In this document: positions 60,647 to 64,000 of the stretch, in pieces
Layout: each line of letters opens with the position of its first letter
Position numbering within the stretch: position 1 is the first letter of the stretch
From: Nipponacmea schrenckii
Lineage: Eukaryota > Mollusca > Gastropoda > Lottiidae
Direction of reading: 5' to 3'
NCBI GenBank assembly: GCA_030562195.1
Contig: CM060201.1
Span: forward strand, 23,356,067 to 23,420,066
Length of the DNA stretch: 64,000 nucleotides
The notes under the pieces: model-generated
Seen by the model: the letters and a program-made list of their open reading frames with translations, nothing else
What the model was told of the DNA's origin: nothing
The model's database searches: none
Position numbers and translations under genes: made by a program

Positions 60647-61104
60647 TTTAAAGGGATACTACCTCTTAGAATGAATTTAAAATCTCAAACTTGGTCAGTA
60701 GGAGTATATATTCATCAGTTGGTCAGTTACAAGGTACCATGACTAAAGGACAGAATTACTATATAACACAATATGATACATGTATAGTCATTAAACAAAG
60801 TAATTATTAACTTAAACTTGGTCAATAAGAGTATATATTCATGAGTTAGACTTACCAGATATCATGACTAAAGAATAGAATCTCTATATAACATGATATA
60901 TCTATTAAACTTAAGTATTTATTGAAAAACTCTGCTAAGTATGTTCAATAATTACTTATTTTAATGGATAATTACTTAGTTTTATATATTTATTTGAAAA
61001 TAGAGGGATTCTGTCATTAAGTTTTAACACCAGTTAATTCCCTTGATGAACTGAGTTTAAAAATTTGATTTTTTGGTCATCCTCAGGGGTAGTATACCTT
61101 TAAA
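60647..61104 (+). mobile_element. M1-type foldback MITE with an internal duplication
   Basis: TTTAAAGGGATACTACCTCT at the left and GTAGTATACCTTTAA at the right. A segment with GGTCA(A/G)TA(A/G)GAGTATATATTCAT occurs twice (near 60700 and 60823). Confidence 0.78.
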
Positions 61105-61383
61105 AACATCATAAGCCTTGGGTTCTGAATTCTTATCTATGGAAGCTAGAAAAAAAATGTCTTTGAAAAGATTCCTATGAAGTACATCAGCTCTTTAAAT
61201 ATTTTACGATTCAAAGCATCTTTGGTAAATTGAATGGGGTATATATTTGATGAGATATGAATGTAAAGACCAAACACAAAGAAACGTAGAGGACGTAATC
61301 AACTGGAACAAGTCAACCATGTTGTCTGAATATCTTAAGGAATTTTTTTACGCAAACTAGATATCTTCACTCATCTTGTTTGT

Positions 61384-61685
61384 TTTTAAGGGATACTGCG
61401 TCTTAGAATGAACATAATAAACTTGGCTAACAAGAGCATATATTCATCAGTAGATATAACTGCTGCCATAAATAACATAACAGAATCCTTATATAATCAG
61501 ATAAATCCAAGAAAGCTTTTGAAAAATGCTTAATAAATTGATTAAGTTTTTTTCAATAATTACTTTGTTTTGCAAGTTTATGTGATTCTGTTTCTTAATG
61601 ACACAGGTAAGTTCACTGATGAATATATACACGTACTGACCAACTAATATTTTATGTCCATTCTAAGACGCAGTATCACTTTAAA
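61384..61685 (+). mobile_element. M1-type foldback MITE
   Basis: GGGATACTGCGTCTTAGAAT at the left mirrors ATTCTAAGACGCAGTATCAC at the right. Confidence 0.82.
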
Positions 61686-62091
61686 ACAGCTAATTTTAGA
61701 AATAGAGCTATGGTTTATTTATGTTTGACATCTAAGATTGACATGACTTTTATAACTGTACCATTGTTCAAATTTTAGCATGGAAATGTGTGTGTTTATT
61801 ATTAAGAGTGAGGAAGTTTATTATGTAAAAGCACTGGTCCAGGACTATGGATACAGTAGAAAATTGAAAAAGTGTATACATGGAGTAAGGATCTAGACAC
61901 AATTTCGCTTCTACCTTGTCTTTAAGCAGCTATGTCTACCTAAACAATACTATGTACATAACAGTATCACATATACCATTCATGTACACAGGAGATCAAA
62001 CTATGCAGAGTGGGTGGGGTGACTTGATGATTCATCCTTGACCTTTCTTTGTATCTATAACTATTTGAAAAGTTGAATATATTTTGAAGAT

Positions 62092-62615
62092 TCTACAGCA
62101 TAGTTGGTTAGAGCATGGGTTCTTTACATGATGTCATTTGCTCGGTTACGTCGAGCAAATGGCGGCTGTGGGTTCCAATATCCATCTGCGTGTAAAAGTC
62201 TAATTAAATTTGATAGGTCATCTTCATTCATAATTCCATTCAGTCAACACAGCTGTAAATGGGTATGGATAATCCGGGAAAGATCAATACTAAGAGGTTT
62301 GGCCAAGGACCAGCTGGTAGAAAGGATTCCTGTAACAGTGGACTTGTGAACCTTGTAAAATATAGTCAGTGCTAAGAGGTTAGGTCAATGACCAGCTAGT
62401 AGAAATGATTTTTATGAACCTAAGTTGTTATCCTTGTAAAATATAGTCAATTCCAAGAGGTTTGGCTTAAGGACCAACTAGTAGAAAGATCTTATTTGAA
62501 CTAAGTTGTTATCCTTGTAAAATATAGCCAATGCCAAGAGGTTTGCCCAAGAACCAGCTGGTAGAAAGGATCCTTAACTGTGAACCTAAGTTGTTATCCT
62601 TGTAAAATATAGTTG
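62092..62615 (+). mobile_element. SINE-B, most complete copy, with four tail units
   Basis: The head ATAGTTGGTTAGAGCATGGG is A-box-like. It is followed by a hairpin-like CATTTGCTCGG..CGAGCAAATG and GCTGTGGGTTCCAAT (B-box position). Then come GCTGTAAATGGGTATGG and four tandem tails, each with CCAGCTGGTAGAAAG and TATCCTTGTAAAATATAG. Confidence 0.8.
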
Positions 62616-63089
62616 GGTTCACTGTCTTACTGTACCTATTGTTATTTGAACAATGTAATAAAATTTCTAAGAGCTGAGATAAATCTAATTGAACCTTAGA
62701 TTGTTTGTAAATTAAGTTATGTACCATGTTATTTGACAAAATAAACAATTTAGAATGGATAATTAATGTCAAATTCCTGTGTCAAAATGGATTTTCTAGT
62801 GTTGTATGTAGCTATTTTATTTTGACCACAAATTACATTCAAATTTAATTCTGTATAAATGCCCCAATTTCTAGACTTTGTAGCTTGAAATTTATTTTAA
62901 ATTTGATTTCTTTGGGTTTTTTTAGATAATATTGAGTCAATACAATCGAGGACTATCCCGAAGGTGGCCTTATTTACTTGTTAGAAAATGAAATGAAATG
63001 GCTTTGTTACTTTCCTGTTATAATCTTTCAATTGCAAATTACATGCACAAGTTATAGTAAAATAAGACAATATTATGAATGGATAATTC

Positions 63090-63400
63090 ATTGTCAAATT
63101 CCCTCTGTCAAGGATAGATTTGTATTTTCAATTTCCCCCTGTCAAGAATAGATTTGTATTTTCCATTTCCCCCTGTCAAGAATAGATTTGTATTTTCCAT
63201 TTCCCTCTGTCAAGGATAGATTTGTATTTTCAATTTCCCTCTGTCAAGAATAGATTTGTATTTTCCATTTCCCCCTTTCAAGAATAGATTTGTATTATTT
63301 TGTAATATGATCCCCTGTCAAGAATAGATTTGTATTTTCCATTTCTTCCTTTCAAGAATAGATTTGGATTTCCAATGCCCCTCTGTCAAGGATAGTTTTC
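63090..63400 (+). repeat. 34-bp tandem repeat, about eight copies
   Basis: The unit is TTTCCCCCTGTCAAGAATAG + ATTTGTATTTTCCA. Degraded units continue to about 63510. Confidence 0.9.
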
Positions 63401-63954
63401 TATTTTAAAATGTTTTCCATCTTAAGTAATAGGATCAATCTTTTCGTATTTTTCAACAAATTTCCACATTTGCCAAGAACATATTTCATCTGTCAAGAAT
63501 AGATTGTGTATGATAGATATTTGTGAATATAGTATATCACTGAGTTCTGTAAAATGAAATAATCTAGTTATAGAGAGTTTTTGAAGTAAAACGAATACAG
63601 TAGTTGTAGTATGGCTTTAGAATTGATTATGTGTGAAGAAATGCCAGGAATGGTACACACTTTCATGGAATTCATGTTATAGTAATAATATGTTTACATC
63701 ATTTGTAAGTTTGTTAGAGATAATGTTTTGCAATAGGCTAAAGATGTTTTTAACATCATCATTAAGTTATATAAGAAGGCATCAACTCTCTTTCGTCCTA
63801 TTATTTCTATACTAAATATTACCCACATTTTGGCTGAAATATTTCATCGATAAAATAATCGATAGTATATAATAGATATAACACAAGGTGATATGTTATG
63901 GTAATACGCTCAGCCATTTTAAATGGAAATTTAGACATAACGTTTTGTTACCTT

Positions 63955-64000
63955 TTTAAAGGGATAATAGGTCTTAGAATGAACATGATATTTGAAAATT
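63955..64000 (+). mobile_element. Left end of another M1 MITE, cut by the window edge
   Basis: TTTAAAGGGATAATAGGTCT is identical to the terminus of the complete copy at 13884. Confidence 0.75.

Noticed and set aside
62098..62180. Functional tRNA gene
   Set aside because: The A-box and B-box positions are recognisable, but stems do not pair. It is a SINE-B head.

Overview
This is AT-rich nuclear DNA from an invertebrate animal. It has many short GT-AG exons in long introns, tRNA-derived SINEs, foldback MITEs and minisatellites. The gene set (one KIF27-type kinesin, TRDMT1/DNMT2, and a delta-catenin with a short N-terminal leader) fits a lophotrochozoan, most likely a mollusc. That taxon is inferred from the general look of the sequence and was not tested.

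Layout. (1) 1-13374, plus strand: the last 28 exons of a KIF27/KIF7-family kinesin, from the end of the motor domain to the stop codon. One exon has a 1-base frameshift in an A5 run. (2) 13375-16586: a repeat-filled gap. (3) 16601-17326, minus strand: a single coding exon for a 241-residue basic protein of unknown family, convergent with KIF27. (4) 17330-22560: noncoding, full of foldback elements. (5) 22561-32445, minus strand: a complete nine-exon TRDMT1 (tRNA-Asp cytosine-38 methyltransferase), 394 residues, with all catalytic motifs. Its introns carry four minisatellites, and intron 4 holds an intronless plus-strand gene (26854-28260) for a cysteine-rich, probably secreted or GPI-anchored protein that I do not recognise. 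(6) 32446-37567: the divergent gap between TRDMT1 and the next gene. (7) 37645 to beyond 64000, plus strand: the 5' end of a p120/delta-catenin family gene. Four coding exons are visible, the introns are very large, and the armadillo repeats lie outside the window.

The genes do not form an obvious pathway: a ciliary or Hedgehog-type kinesin, a tRNA methyltransferase and an adherens-junction catenin. What stands out is the repeat ecology. At least four families of palindromic MITEs have termini of the form TTAA-AGRG, and one of them carries perfect cAMP-response-element palindromes. Two tRNA-derived SINE families are present. Several minisatellites have clearly grown out of pieces of these elements, including about 31 tandem copies of a SINE A-box segment.

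No complete novel system such as a defence island is visible. The best candidates for something undescribed are the nested intronless gene, the unknown gene beside KIF27, and the TTAA-type foldback families.
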